This document shows, piece by piece, positions 18,787-29,004 of a stretch of DNA of 43,429 nucleotides (position 1 is the stretch's first letter; each line of letters opens with the position of its first letter). The position numbers were made by a program, and so were the translations under genes. The notes under the pieces were generated by a model. It saw only the letters and a list, made by a program, of their open reading frames with translations, did not search any database and was not told the origin of the DNA. Source of the stretch: Pseudomonadota bacterium (GTDB lineage Bacteria; Pseudomonadota; Gammaproteobacteria; Burkholderiales; Burkholderiaceae_C); contig CAUJJO010000185.1 in assembly GCA_963205125.1 (NCBI GenBank), forward strand, positions 1 to 43,429. Direction: 5' to 3'.

Positions 18787-19197
18787 CTACGGGGCCTCGG
18801 CGCCCTGCCCCGCTTCGACGACGACGAAGCTCGCGGCGTAGTCGCTCTCGTCGCTCACGCTGACGTGGGCGCGCCAGCCGCGCGCCTCGAACCACTGTGC
18901 CAGCACGCCGTTCAGGCGCACGCAGGGCTTGCCGCCGGGTTCGTTGAGGATCTCGCAGGCGCGCCAGCTCATCGGCCAGTGGATGCCCAGGCCGATCGCC
19001 TTGGAGAACGCCTCCTTGGCCGAGAAGCGCGTGCCGAGATAGGCCAGGCCGCGCGCCTCGGCGCGCGCGCGGCGCGCGCGGTAGACGGCCAGCTCCTGCT
19101 CGCCGAGCACGCGCTCGGCAAAGCGCTCGCCGCGGCGCGCCAGCGTCGCGCGCAGGCGGCGCAGGTCGCAGACGTCGGTGCCGATGCCGACGATCAC
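18787..19197 (-). CDS. acpS: Holo-[acyl-carrier-protein] synthase
   Basis: Transfers the 4'-phosphopantetheine arm of CoA to the serine of ACP, making it active for fatty acid synthesis. 136 residues, close to the usual 125. It starts [15 protein letters not shown] with the metal-binding Asp, and has the conserved [12 protein letters not shown] with the second acidic ligand, then [17 protein letters not shown]. The start is a GTG at 19197 that overlaps the pdxJ stop as GTGA. It is the last gene of the long minus-strand block whose far end encodes its substrate ACP (acpP). It converges with the HD-GYP-like gene across 15 bases. Confidence 0.96.
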   Translation of the reverse strand: MIVGIGTDVCDLRRLRATLARRGERFAERVLGEQELAVYRARRARAEARGLAYLGTRFSAKEAFSKAIGLGIHWPMSWRACEILNEPGGKPCVRLNGVLAQWFEARGWRAHVSVSDESDYAASFVVVEAGQGAEAP

Positions 19198-19994
19198 GCC
19201 GCACCCTGCCGCGCGAGCCGGATGCAGCGCTGGTAGGCGCGCACCGTCTCGGCCATGCCCAGTTCGAGCGCGTCGGCCACCAGCGCGTGGCCGATCGACA
19301 CCTCGAGCACGCCGGGCACCGCGCGCAGGAAGTCGCCGAGGTTGTCGCGGTTCAGGTCGTGCCCGGCGTTCACGTCCAGGCCCGCGGCCTGCGCGGCGCG
19401 CGCGGCCGCGGCAAAGCGCTGCAGTTGCGCGGCCTGCTGCGGCGTGCCGTGCGCGGCGGCATAGGGCTCGGTGTAGAGCTCGACGCGGTCGGCGCCGAGC
19501 TCGCGCGCCTGCGCCATCGCCTCGGCCTGGGCGTCCATGAAGAGGCTCACGCGTACGCCAAGCGCGCGGCACTCCTCGATCAGCGGGCGCACGCGGGCGC
19601 CGTCGCGCTGCAGGTCCCAGCCGTGGTCGGAGGTGAACTGGCCCTCGCCGTCGGGGACGAAGGTGACCTGCTGCGGCCGCAGCGCGCGCACGAAGGGCAG
19701 CAGGTTGTGAAAGGGGTTGCCCTCGATGTTGAACTCGGCCTGCGGCCAGGCCTTCAGCAGCGCCGCCAGGTCGTGCACGTCGTGCGCGCGGATGTGGCGC
19801 TCGTCGGGCCGCGGGTGCACGGTGATGCCGTCGGCACCGGCCTGCAGCGCAAGCGTCGCCGCGTGCAGCACGTTCGGGATGTCGAGGTGGCGGCTGTTGC
19901 GCAGCAGCGCGACCTTGTTGACGTTGACCGAGAGCGCGGTGGCGCCGTCGCGGCGCGCGTCGGCACCGGCCTCGGCGGCGAGCAGGGGGTTCAT
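19194..19994 (-). CDS. pdxJ: Pyridoxine 5'-phosphate synthase
   Basis: Condenses 1-deoxyxylulose 5-phosphate with 3-amino-2-oxopropyl phosphate to form pyridoxine phosphate in vitamin B6 synthesis. 266 residues forming a TIM barrel, with [15 protein letters not shown] at the first strand, [16 protein letters not shown] (substrate-binding His/Arg), [23 protein letters not shown] and [13 protein letters not shown]. The ATG at 19994 adds about 20 residues before the conserved start, so an internal start is possible. It lies 13 bases after recO and is coupled to acpS. The pdxJ-acpS pair is also conserved in E. coli. Confidence 0.95.
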   Translation of the reverse strand: MNPLLAAEAGADARRDGATALSVNVNKVALLRNSRHLDIPNVLHAATLALQAGADGITVHPRPDERHIRAHDVHDLAALLKAWPQAEFNIEGNPFHNLLPFVRALRPQQVTFVPDGEGQFTSDHGWDLQRDGARVRPLIEECRALGVRVSLFMDAQAEAMAQARELGADRVELYTEPYAAAHGTPQQAAQLQRFAAAARAAQAAGLDVNAGHDLNRDNLGDFLRAVPGVLEVSIGHALVADALELGMAETVRAYQRCIRLARQGAA

Positions 19995-20007
19995 GGCGGT
20001 GCGGGCC

Positions 20008-20793
20008 TCAGGTGGCGCGCGTGGCGAGCCGGTGCAGCTCCAGCATCAGGCGCCGCGTGCGCAGGGGCGGGGAGCCGGGATGATAGTGAAGCAGCTCGCG
20101 CAGCGGCGCGCGCAGCGCCGCCGCCCACGGCGCCACCGCCGCGCGCAGCGCCGCACCGTCGGCCGCGCGCAGCGCGGCCTCGATCGCCGGCCAGGCCGCG
20201 CCGGGGACGCCGGGCCTGCCCGGCGCGGCGAGCACGACGCCGGCCTCGGGATGCAGGGTGTAGCGCTGCGCCGGATCGAGCGCGCGCACGGTGAGCGTGA
20301 CCTCGTCGAGCGTCGGCAGCACGCCGACGCCGCGCAGCAGCGCGAGCTCGAAGGCGCGCAGCGTCGCCTGCACGCCGGCCTCGTCGGCGCCGTGCAGCGA
20401 GGCCAGCGCCTCGGCGTAGGCATCGAACAGCCGCTCGTGCGGGTCCTGCCGCGCCAGCAGCGCCAGCAACAGCTCGTTGAGGTGAAAGCCCGCCAGCAGC
20501 GCGGCCCCGGCGGGCATGGGCGGGCCGGCGGCGCGTTCGGCGCTGCGCAGCAGGTGGACCTCGGCGGCAGCGTCGGCCGGAGTGCGGCCGAGCTGCACCT
20601 GCAGCCGCTGGAAGGGGATCAGCACCGGGCGCAGCTGCGAGTACGGCCGCTTGGCGCCCTTGGCGGCAACGGCGACGCGGCCGCGCTCGCGCGTGAAGAG
20701 GTCGACGAGCAGGCTGCTCTCGCTCCAGTCCCAGCGGTGCAGCACGAAGGCCGACAAGGGCGCGGCGGCGGCGGCACGACGCGGGGCGTTCAT
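20008..20793 (-). CDS. recO: DNA repair protein RecO
   Basis: Helps load RecA on gapped DNA in the RecFOR pathway. 261 residues: an N-terminal OB fold ([37 protein letters not shown], quoted here in part), then the helical domain with [20 protein letters not shown] and [13 protein letters not shown]. No zinc-type cysteine cluster is present, as is common in proteobacterial RecO. It sits between era and pdxJ (37- and 13-base gaps), the same order as in E. coli rnc-era-recO-pdxJ-acpS. Confidence 0.93.
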   Translation of the reverse strand: MNAPRRAAAAAPLSAFVLHRWDWSESSLLVDLFTRERGRVAVAAKGAKRPYSQLRPVLIPFQRLQVQLGRTPADAAAEVHLLRSAERAAGPPMPAGAALLAGFHLNELLLALLARQDPHERLFDAYAEALASLHGADEAGVQATLRAFELALLRGVGVLPTLDEVTLTVRALDPAQRYTLHPEAGVVLAAPGRPGVPGAAWPAIEAALRAADGAALRAAVAPWAAALRAPLRELLHYHPGSPPLRTRRLMLELHRLATRAT

Positions 20794-20830
20794 GGCGCAG
20801 TGCGCAGCACAGCACGGGCGCGTGCGGCGC

Positions 20831-21835
20831 TCACTCGTAGCCGAAGCTGCGCAGGTGCGCCTCGTCGTCGGCCCAGCCCGAGCGCACCTTGACCCACAGC
20901 TCGAGGAAGACCTTGGCGTCGAGCAGCCGCTCGAGCTCCAGCCGCGACTCGCTGCCGATGCGCTTGAGGCGCTCGCCGCCCTCGCCGATCACCATGCCCT
21001 TGTGCGCGTCGCGCTCGACGACGATGGTGGCGCCGATGCGGTAGAGCGGCCGGGCGCGCGCCGCGGCGGCCTTGGGCGCCTTGGGCGTGCCGGACGTGCC
21101 GGACACGCCGGGCGCGCCGGACGCCTCCTCCTCGAAGCGGTCGACGATGACGGTGGAGGTGTAGGGCAGCTCGTCGCCGGTGAGGCGAAAGAGCTTCTCG
21201 CGCACGATCTCGCCGGCGAGGAAGCGCTCGCTGCGGTCGGTCAGCATGGCCTCGTCGTAGAGCCATTCCTGCTGCGGCAGATGGGGCTCGATGATGGCGA
21301 ACAGGCGCTGCACGTCGGCCTCGCGGCGCGCCGACATCGGCACGTACTCGGCGAAGGGGTGGCGCTGCTGCATGTCCTTGAGCCAGGGCAGCATCTCGGT
21401 GCGGCGCTTGATCGCGTCGAGCTTGTTGGCCACCAGGATCACCGGCTTGTCGGCCGGCAGCAGGTTCAGCACCTTGGCGTCGTCCAGGCCGAAGCGCCGC
21501 GCCTCGACGACGAAGAGCACGAGGTCGACGTCGCCGAGCACCGCCTGCACCGTGCGGTTGAGGTTGCGGTTGAGCGCGGTGCCGTGCGCGGTCTGGAAGC
21601 CCGGCGTGTCGACGAACACGAACTGCGTCGCACCCAGGCTGCGCACGCCGGTGATGCGGTGGCGCGTCGTCTGCGCCTTGCGCGAGGTGATGCTGATCTT
21701 CTGGCCGACCAGGGCGTTGAGCAGCGTCGACTTGCCGACGTTGGGGCGGCCGACGATGGCGATGAGGCCGCAGCGCCGCGGCGGCTTTGCCGCAGGCTCG
21801 CTCATGTCCACGTTCGGGTCCACGTTCATGCTCAT
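20831..21835 (-). CDS. era: GTPase Era
   Basis: An essential GTPase that binds the 3' end of 16S rRNA during small-subunit assembly. 334 residues: G1 GRPNVGKS, G3 DTPGF, G4 NKLD in the N-terminal domain and a C-terminal KH domain with [14 protein letters not shown] low-complexity insert of about 25 residues ([16 protein letters not shown] and following) sits between strands STVIVDRF and [11 protein letters not shown]; its DNA has 9-bp repeats (GTGCCGGAC twice at 21087-21104). The ATG at 21835 overlaps the rnc stop; internal ATGs at 21829 and 21805 are alternatives because the first residues are not conserved. Confidence 0.96.
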   Translation of the reverse strand: MSMNVDPNVDMSEPAAKPPRRCGLIAIVGRPNVGKSTLLNALVGQKISITSRKAQTTRHRITGVRSLGATQFVFVDTPGFQTAHGTALNRNLNRTVQAVLGDVDLVLFVVEARRFGLDDAKVLNLLPADKPVILVANKLDAIKRRTEMLPWLKDMQQRHPFAEYVPMSARREADVQRLFAIIEPHLPQQEWLYDEAMLTDRSERFLAGEIVREKLFRLTGDELPYTSTVIVDRFEEEASGAPGVSGTSGTPKAPKAAAARARPLYRIGATIVVERDAHKGMVIGEGGERLKRIGSESRLELERLLDAKVFLELWVKVRSGWADDEAHLRSFGYE

Positions 21836-22536
21836 GATCGCAGCGGGCCGCCGGGCCGGTCGCCGGCCTCGAGCTGGTCGAGCAGGCGGCGCGCGGCTTC
21901 CTGCTCGGCGGCGCGGCGCGAACGGCCCTCGCCGCGTGCGGCCAGGCCGAGCGTGGCCACCGCGCACTCGACCTCGAAGGTCTGCGCGTGCGCCTGGCCG
22001 CGCGTGGCGACGATGCGGTAGGCCGGCACCGCGATGCGCCGCGCCTGCAGCCACTCCTGCAGCTCGGTCTTGGCGTCCTTGCTCCAGCCCTGCACCTCGG
22101 TGCTCTCGATGAGCTCGCCGAGCAGCCGCTGCACGAGCGCGTGCGCCGCCGCGTAGCCGCCGTCGAGGAAGACCGCGCCGATCACCGCCTCCAGCGCGTC
22201 GGCGAGGATCGACGGGCGCTGCGCGCCGCCGCCGCGCTGCTCGCCCTCGGACAGGCGCAGCATCTCGGGCAGGCCCAGTTGCAGCGCGAGGCGGTGCAGG
22301 CTGTCCTCGCGCACGAGATGGGCGCGGATGCGCGTGAGGTCGCCCTCGTCGGAACCCGCGAAGCGCTCGAACAGCAGCGCCGAGACGGCCAGCGCGAGCA
22401 CCGCATCGCCGAGGAACTCCAGCCGCTCGTTGTGCTCGGGGCCGGCGCTGCGGTGCGTGAGCGCACGCGCCAGCAGCCCGGGCTCGTCGAAGCGGTGGGC
22501 GAGCCTTTGCTCGAGGGTGCGAAGACGCGGGTCCAT
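21832..22536 (-). CDS. rnc: Ribonuclease III
   Basis: Cuts double-stranded RNA, including the rRNA precursor. 234 residues: an N-terminal endonuclease domain with the signature [12 protein letters not shown] and the second acidic motif in [15 protein letters not shown], then a double-stranded RNA-binding domain ([14 protein letters not shown]...[18 protein letters not shown], quoted in part). The ATG at 22536 is 19 bases after the DUF4845 gene. In E. coli rnc-era-recO is auto-regulated by RNase III cleavage of the leader; whether this happens here cannot be seen. Confidence 0.96.
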   Translation of the reverse strand: MDPRLRTLEQRLAHRFDEPGLLARALTHRSAGPEHNERLEFLGDAVLALAVSALLFERFAGSDEGDLTRIRAHLVREDSLHRLALQLGLPEMLRLSEGEQRGGGAQRPSILADALEAVIGAVFLDGGYAAAHALVQRLLGELIESTEVQGWSKDAKTELQEWLQARRIAVPAYRIVATRGQAHAQTFEVECAVATLGLAARGEGRSRRAAEQEAARRLLDQLEAGDRPGGPLRS

Positions 22537-22555
22537 GCGCGGCGCAGACGCCGGC

Positions 22556-22942
22556 TCAGCGCGAGCGCCCCTCGTACTTGATGAGCAGGAAGACCGGCCC
22601 GTAGAGCGGGATCTCCTTGTCGTAGGCGAAGCTGAGCACGACCTTGTCGTTCTCCTTGGTCACCTCGAGATCCTTGCCGCCGATGGAGCTGATCGAGTAC
22701 TCGATGTCCTTCTGCCGCTCGAAGGCCGCGCGCGCCTCGGCCACCGTGCTCGGCGCGGCGGCGGCGATCTTGTCGATCGAGCGCTGGATCGTCAGGTACT
22801 CGTTGACGGTCGGGAACACGCGCAGCGCGACGTAGGCGATCGCGCCGATCAGGATGGCCCAGCTCAGCAGCCCGAACAGCGTCAGGCCGCGCTGGCGGCG
22901 CGCGCCGCGAAACCGCGGCATCGATACGGGTCGGGACCTCAT
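22556..22942 (-). CDS. DUF4845 family membrane protein
   Basis: A 128-residue protein of unknown function that is regularly found between lepB and rnc in beta- and gammaproteobacteria. A basic N-terminus is followed by RQRGLTLFGLLSWAILIGAI, one membrane segment that looks like a type IV prepilin N-terminus (Gly before a hydrophobic run) but without the Glu at position five. The rest is periplasmic, including VNEYLTIQRSIDKIA and the conserved YDKEIPLYGPVFLLIKYEG end. The start at 22942 has an AGGAG 11 bases upstream; ATG at 22921 is an alternative. The pilin resemblance may reflect only a membrane anchor. Confidence 0.85.
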   Translation of the reverse strand: MRSRPVSMPRFRGARRQRGLTLFGLLSWAILIGAIAYVALRVFPTVNEYLTIQRSIDKIAAAAPSTVAEARAAFERQKDIEYSISSIGGKDLEVTKENDKVVLSFAYDKEIPLYGPVFLLIKYEGRSR

Positions 22943-22991
22943 CTCGCTCGAGTCTCCTGTGCGGCCGAGGGTGCGCGGCGGTCCGTGCCAG

Positions 22992-23960
22992 TCAGTGGAA
23001 GGAACCGATGCGCCCCAGGTTGCCGAAGTTCATCCAGACGAAGAAGGCACGGCCGACGATGTTCTCGTCGGGCACGAAGCCCCAGTAGCGCGAGTCCTGC
23101 GAGTTGTCGCGGTTGTCGCCCATCATGAAGTAGTGGCCCGCCGGCACCTTGCAGCTCACGCCCTCGGCCGTGTAGCGGCAATTCTGCGCCATCGGGAAGG
23201 TCTTGGGCTCCGGGCCGTAGTAGGCCTGGCGCTGCGGATCGACGAGGATGCGGTGTTCGACCTCGCCCAGCTTCTCGCTGAACAGCGGGCTGTAGCGCAG
23301 GCTGTCCTCGTCGTAGAACTCGCCCAGCGCCTTGGTCGGCACCGGCTGGCCGTTGATGCTCAGCCGCTGGTTGGCGTAGCTGATCTCGTCGCCGGGCAGG
23401 CCGACGACGCGCTTGATGTAGTCCTGCCGCGGGTCGACCGGGTAGCGAAAGACCATCACGTCGCCGCGCTGCACCGGGTTGTTGTCGAGGATCTTCCTGT
23501 TGAGCACCGGCAGCCGGATGCCGTAGTGGAACTTGTTGACGAGGATGAGGTCGCCCACCAGCAGCGTCGGGATCATCGAGCCCGAGGGGATCTTGAAGGG
23601 CTCGAAGAGGAAGGAACGCAGCAGGAAGACGATGAGGATGACGGGGAAGAGCCCGGCCGTCCAGTCCAGCCACCAGGGCTGCATGAGCAGGCGCGCCTTG
23701 GCCTCCTGCACGTCGCCGTCGACCTTCTCGATGCCCATGCGGGCAAGCTCCTGGCGCCTGGCCGCATCCTGCTGCTCGAGCGAGGCGGCCGCAGCCGCGC
23801 GCGCGGGCTTGAAGTGAAAGCGCTCGGCCAGCCAGTACAGCAGCGTGACCATCGTCAGCACGAACAGCAGCAGCGAGAAGTTGCCCGTCCAGCGGCCGAG
23901 GAACCAGCCGCCGAGGTAGACGATGAGCGCGCCGTAGAGCGCTGCGGTGAGAGGACTCAT
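22992..23960 (-). CDS. lepB: Signal peptidase I
   Basis: Cleaves signal peptides of secreted proteins at the outer face of the inner membrane. 322 residues. Two membrane segments at the N-terminus (about 6-21 and 28-44), a cytoplasmic loop, then a third at 102-118, and the catalytic domain with KIPSGSMIPTL (nucleophile Ser128), YIKRVVGLPGDE (general base Lys183) and MGDNRDNSQDSRYWGFV. The start at 23960 lies 22 bases after lepA. The lepA-lepB pair is a classic operon. Confidence 0.97.
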   Translation of the reverse strand: MSPLTAALYGALIVYLGGWFLGRWTGNFSLLLFVLTMVTLLYWLAERFHFKPARAAAAASLEQQDAARRQELARMGIEKVDGDVQEAKARLLMQPWWLDWTAGLFPVILIVFLLRSFLFEPFKIPSGSMIPTLLVGDLILVNKFHYGIRLPVLNRKILDNNPVQRGDVMVFRYPVDPRQDYIKRVVGLPGDEISYANQRLSINGQPVPTKALGEFYDEDSLRYSPLFSEKLGEVEHRILVDPQRQAYYGPEPKTFPMAQNCRYTAEGVSCKVPAGHYFMMGDNRDNSQDSRYWGFVPDENIVGRAFFVWMNFGNLGRIGSFH

Positions 23961-23982
23961 GCCGTGAGGATCCGGAGCCGGG

Positions 23983-25791
<1,809 letters not shown>

Positions 25792-25909
25792 GGGGTCACG
25801 CGCACCGCGTCGTGCAGCAGGGAGGCGGTGCAGTGGCTGGGGCGAAGACTGGCGCCGCGAGGCGAGGCGAAGGCACTCGAGGAGCTGCGGCGCCGTGCCG
25901 AAGCCAAGC

Positions 25910-25941
25910 AAAAAAAAGGCACGTCAAAGAGGTGACGTGCC
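25910..25941 (-). terminator. Rho-independent terminator upstream of lepA
   Basis: On the minus strand a perfect 9-bp stem (GGCACGTCA and TGACGTGCC, loop CCTCTT) at 25941-25918 is followed directly by eight Ts (25917-25910). It is the strongest intrinsic terminator seen in the window. It would stop read-through from mucD or end a short transcript that starts near 25974. On the plus strand it has no T-run after it and should not terminate. Confidence 0.88.
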
Positions 25942-25974
25942 TTCCAACAAAAACGTATGGCAACTGCTTGTTGG
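25910..25974 (-). ncRNA. Candidate small RNA or lepA attenuator
   Basis: On the minus strand a TACAAT -10 element (25986-25981) is followed by about 65 bases that fold into two stems: CCAACAA (25974-25968) with TTGTTGG (25950-25944), loop of 17 bases, then the strong terminator hairpin and U8 tail. This is the standard architecture of a compact bacterial sRNA. The -35 region is weak (CTTCCG at 17-bp spacing). The terminator loop CCUCUU is pyrimidine-rich and could pair with purine-rich ribosome-binding sites. As it lies in the same direction as lepA it could equally be a leader attenuator. No known family was recognised. Confidence 0.5.
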
Positions 25975-26360
25975 GACTTCATTGTAGCCAAAACGATCCC
26001 GCCGGAAGCCGCGCCAGTGCTTGTTTTCGGGCCGTTGCGGGTTGCCAACAAGGAAATCTGTCAACAGCTTATCAACAGCTTGCCATAGGTCATTCGAGGC
26101 GCCGCTGCGCGACCTCGAAGCACGCAGAAAAGGCCGAAAACCGGCCTCGAGAAGACAATTCTAGTCGCACGCGTCGCAAATCGAAGACAAGAGCGACGGC
26201 ATAGTGTGCGCACGCTGACTTTTCCTTGCTTATAAACTATCGTTCACGCACATGCGATAGCCGTTGCGATTTCGTGATGCGCAAAGACCCGCCATCCTGA
26301 TCGGCTAGTCGGCCAGCCGCCGCGAGCCCGGGCGCCGCCGCGGCGGGCGGCCGTCGCCCC
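25942..26360. other. AT-rich spacer between mucD and the lepA terminator
   Basis: About 420 bases, less GC-rich than the rest, with no convincing gene. Seen here: a direct repeat TCAACAGCTT at 26061-26070 and 26072-26081; TTATCAACA at 26069-26077, one mismatch from a DnaA box; an inverted repeat TTCGAGG/CCTCGAA (26093-26119); a hairpin AGGCCG/CGGCCT (26131-26147) that on the minus strand is followed by four Ts and may be a weak mucD terminator; and CTATCG/CGATAG (26237-26260) next to TATAAA on the plus strand (26231-26236 region). Functions are unknown. Confidence 0.5.
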
Positions 26361-27836
26361 TCAGCGGCCGGGGCGGACGACGAGGTAGTTGACGGCGTCG
26401 CCGCGACGCACCAGCAGGCTGACGTTGCGCGCCTTGTCGAGCTTGGCGGTGACGGCGGCGAACTGCCGCGCATCGGCGATGTCGGCGTTGTCGACGGCAA
26501 GGATGACGTCGCCCTCGCGCACGCCGGCACGCGCGGCCGCGCCTTCGACGCCGTCCACGCGCACGCCGCCGCGCACGCGCAGTTCCTTCTTCTGCGCCGC
26601 GCTCAGATCGGAGACCGTCAGCCCGAGCGCGCTGCGCGTGGCCGGCGCGGCACTGGGCTCGGCGGGCGCGCCTTGCGCCGTGCGCTCGGCCGCGAACTCG
26701 CCCACCGTGAGCGCGAGGTCACGCGTGCCGCCGCGGCGAAAGACCTGCAGCGTGACGCGCGCGCCCGGCTTGGTGTTGCCGATGATGCGCGGCAGGTCGC
26801 TCGACTTCTCGACCGGCTTGCCGTCGACCTTGACGATGATGTCGCCGGCCTCGACGCCGCCCTTCTCCGCGGCCTGTCCGGGCTCGACCGCCTGCACCAG
26901 CGCGCCGGCCGGCTTGCCCAGGCCGATGGCCTCGGCGACCTCCTTGGTCACCGGGCCGATCTGCACGCCGATGCGGCCGCGGATCACGCGCCCGCTCGTG
27001 CGCAACTGGTCGGCCACGCGCATCGCCTCGTCGATCGGAATCGCGAACGAGATGCCCATGAAGCCGCCCGAGCGGCTGTAGATCTGCGAGTTGATGCCCA
27101 CCACCTCGCCGCGCAGGTTGATCAGCGGCCCGCCCGAGTTGCCCGGGTTGATCGCCACGTCGGTCTGGATGAAGGGCACGTACTCGCCGGTGTCGCGCGC
27201 CTTGGCGCTGACGATGCCCGCGGTCACCGTGTTCTCGAGGCCGAAGGGCGAGCCGATGGCCATCACCCACTCGCCGACCTTCAGGCGCTGGCTGTCGCCG
27301 ATCTTCACGGAGGGCAGGCCGCTGGCCTCGATCTTCACCAGCGCGACGTCGGTGCGCTGGTCGGCGCCGATCACCCGCGCCTTGAACTCGCGCTTGTCGG
27401 TGAGCGTGACCATGAGCTCGTCCGCGCCATCGACGACGTGGGCGTTGGTCATGATGTAGCCGTCGGCGCCGAGGATGAAGCCCGAGCCGACGCCGCGCTG
27501 GCGCGGCTGCTCGTCGTCGTCCCCGCGTGGCGCGTTGCGCGGATCGGCGCGCCCGCCGGGCAAGGGAATGCCGAAGCGGCGGAAGAACTCCTCCACGTTC
27601 GGGTCGAGCCGCCCCAGGCTGCCGTGCGGCTGGCCGCGCTCGAGCGTGCGGATGTTCACCACCGCCGGGCCGACGCGCTCGACCAGCTCGGTGAAGTCCG
27701 GCAGCGCCCCGGGCTGCGCCCGCGACGGCTGCGGCCAGCCGGCGATCAGGCTCGCCAGCAGCAGGGCCAGCAGGCCCCACTGGCGAAGGCCGCGCAGGCG
27801 GCGCTGGGCGAAGGTGGGGTCCAACGGATGTTGCAT
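26361..27836 (-). CDS. mucD: Periplasmic serine protease, DegP/MucD type (Do family)
   Basis: A periplasmic protease and chaperone that degrades misfolded envelope proteins. 491 residues: signal peptide (hydrophobic GLLALLLASLIAG, cleavage near SRA), trypsin-like domain with the triad His133 (MTNAHVVDG), Asp163 (RTDVALVKI) and Ser234 (NPGNSGGPL), and two PDZ domains (from about 290 and 400). The start at 27836 gives a normal signal peptide; an upstream in-frame ATG at 27986 runs into the rseB end region. It is the fourth gene after rpoE-rseA-rseB and is probably itself induced by envelope stress. Confidence 0.95.
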   Translation of the reverse strand: MQHPLDPTFAQRRLRGLRQWGLLALLLASLIAGWPQPSRAQPGALPDFTELVERVGPAVVNIRTLERGQPHGSLGRLDPNVEEFFRRFGIPLPGGRADPRNAPRGDDDEQPRQRGVGSGFILGADGYIMTNAHVVDGADELMVTLTDKREFKARVIGADQRTDVALVKIEASGLPSVKIGDSQRLKVGEWVMAIGSPFGLENTVTAGIVSAKARDTGEYVPFIQTDVAINPGNSGGPLINLRGEVVGINSQIYSRSGGFMGISFAIPIDEAMRVADQLRTSGRVIRGRIGVQIGPVTKEVAEAIGLGKPAGALVQAVEPGQAAEKGGVEAGDIIVKVDGKPVEKSSDLPRIIGNTKPGARVTLQVFRRGGTRDLALTVGEFAAERTAQGAPAEPSAAPATRSALGLTVSDLSAAQKKELRVRGGVRVDGVEGAAARAGVREGDVILAVDNADIADARQFAAVTAKLDKARNVSLLVRRGDAVNYLVVRPGR

Positions 27837-27921
27837 GCCATCAGCTCCAGGGGCGGGGAAGAGTGAACGAAAGGAAGGCCAGCGCGGCGCTCGCGCAGCG
27901 GCGATAACGCGGCAGCCGGCC

Positions 27922-29004
27922 TCACGGCCGACGCTGCAAGGCGTCGAAGAAGGCCTGCAGTGTCGGCAGCGGGGCATCGCCGACAAGGGTGAGCCAGAAC
28001 TCGCCCTTGCGCTCGGAGAGGGAATGCGTCGCGCCGAACCGGGCGCGCAGCGGCTTGCGCGGCGCCGCCGCGGCTATGGGTTCGACGAAGAGCGAGACAT
28101 GCGTGAGGCCGTCGCTGAACACCGCCTGCAGCCCCTCGGGCCGCTGGACTTCGCCGTCGGCTGCCGCCTCGCGGCTGGCCGGCCGCTTCACGCAGGCGGT
28201 GAGCCGAAAGCCCGGCGGCGCCGGCGCCAGCGTCCAGCCCTCGGCCTCCAGCGCCGTCGACACCTGCACCGGCCGCAGCACGCGCAGCCGGGCGGACTGG
28301 CGGATCGGCTGCAGCACCGACTCGGGCTGCGCGCGCACGCCGATCTCGACGCTCGAGAAGCCGGTCGATTCGAGCACGGCGCCGTCGGCGTCGAGGATCT
28401 CGGCGCGCAGCATCAAGCCGGTCTCGCGGTCGGCCCACAGCCGCTGCGCGTAGCGCAGCGCATCGCGCGGCTGCAGCCGCAGCACGCGCGCCTCGCGCCC
28501 GGCCACGCGGGCCTGCCCTTCGTCGCGCAGTTCGTATTGCAGCAGCGCGCTCGGATCGACCGACTGCGTGACCGAAGGCAGCGGCGACGTGGGCCTGCCC
28601 TGCTCGACCACCGTCACGCCGCTGCCCGGCCAGACCGTGTGCACCCGCTCGTTGTGCCGGTAGACCTGCCGCGGCCGGCCATCCAGCGTCTCGATGCGCT
28701 CGTAGACCTGGTCACCGACGCAGAAGTGCGCGACGCGCGAACTCGACATCACGCCCGTGGCCGTGACGTACATCATCGTGCCCTGGTAGTTGCGGCTGCT
28801 GGCTGCCGCGCGCATGCGGGCGAGCCAGGCCTGCGCATCGCCCGGCGCCGCGGCGGCGGCCGGGGCGGCTTCCGCGGGCACGCCTTCGACCGGCCCGGCG
28901 ACGGCCGTGGCCGGCAGCAGCGGGAACAAGGCAAGCAGCGCAAGCAGCGAGGCCAGGGCCAGCCCTGCCGCCCGGCGCCCGGGGAGACACGGCGGCGCGC
29001 TCAC
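27922..29004 (-). CDS. rseB: Sigma-E regulatory protein RseB/MucB
   Basis: A periplasmic protein that binds the anti-sigma factor RseA and shields it from proteolysis until displaced by misfolded envelope components. 360 residues with a signal peptide (GLALASLLALLALFPLLPATAVA) and an Ala/Pro-rich linker, then the lipoprotein-like fold starting DAQAWLARMRAAASSRNYQGTMMY (quoted in part), with RRVAHF-like SSRVAHFCVGDQVYERI and HNERVHTVWPG, and the small C-terminal domain (PPGFRLTACVKR...). The start is a GTG at 29004 overlapping the rseA stop as GTGA. Confidence 0.93.
   Translation of the reverse strand: MSAPPCLPGRRAAGLALASLLALLALFPLLPATAVAGPVEGVPAEAAPAAAAAPGDAQAWLARMRAAASSRNYQGTMMYVTATGVMSSSRVAHFCVGDQVYERIETLDGRPRQVYRHNERVHTVWPGSGVTVVEQGRPTSPLPSVTQSVDPSALLQYELRDEGQARVAGREARVLRLQPRDALRYAQRLWADRETGLMLRAEILDADGAVLESTGFSSVEIGVRAQPESVLQPIRQSARLRVLRPVQVSTALEAEGWTLAPAPPGFRLTACVKRPASREAAADGEVQRPEGLQAVFSDGLTHVSLFVEPIAAAAPRKPLRARFGATHSLSERKGEFWLTLVGDAPLPTLQAFFDALQRRP

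Noticed and set aside
26131-26147. AGGCCG/CGGCCT hairpin as a full mucD terminator
   Set aside because: The T-run is only four bases and it lies over 200 bases after mucD; kept only as a weak possibility.
25812-26204. 130-codon open frame on the plus strand across the lepA upstream region
   Set aside because: It runs across the terminator hairpin, has atypical codon use and no ribosome-binding site.
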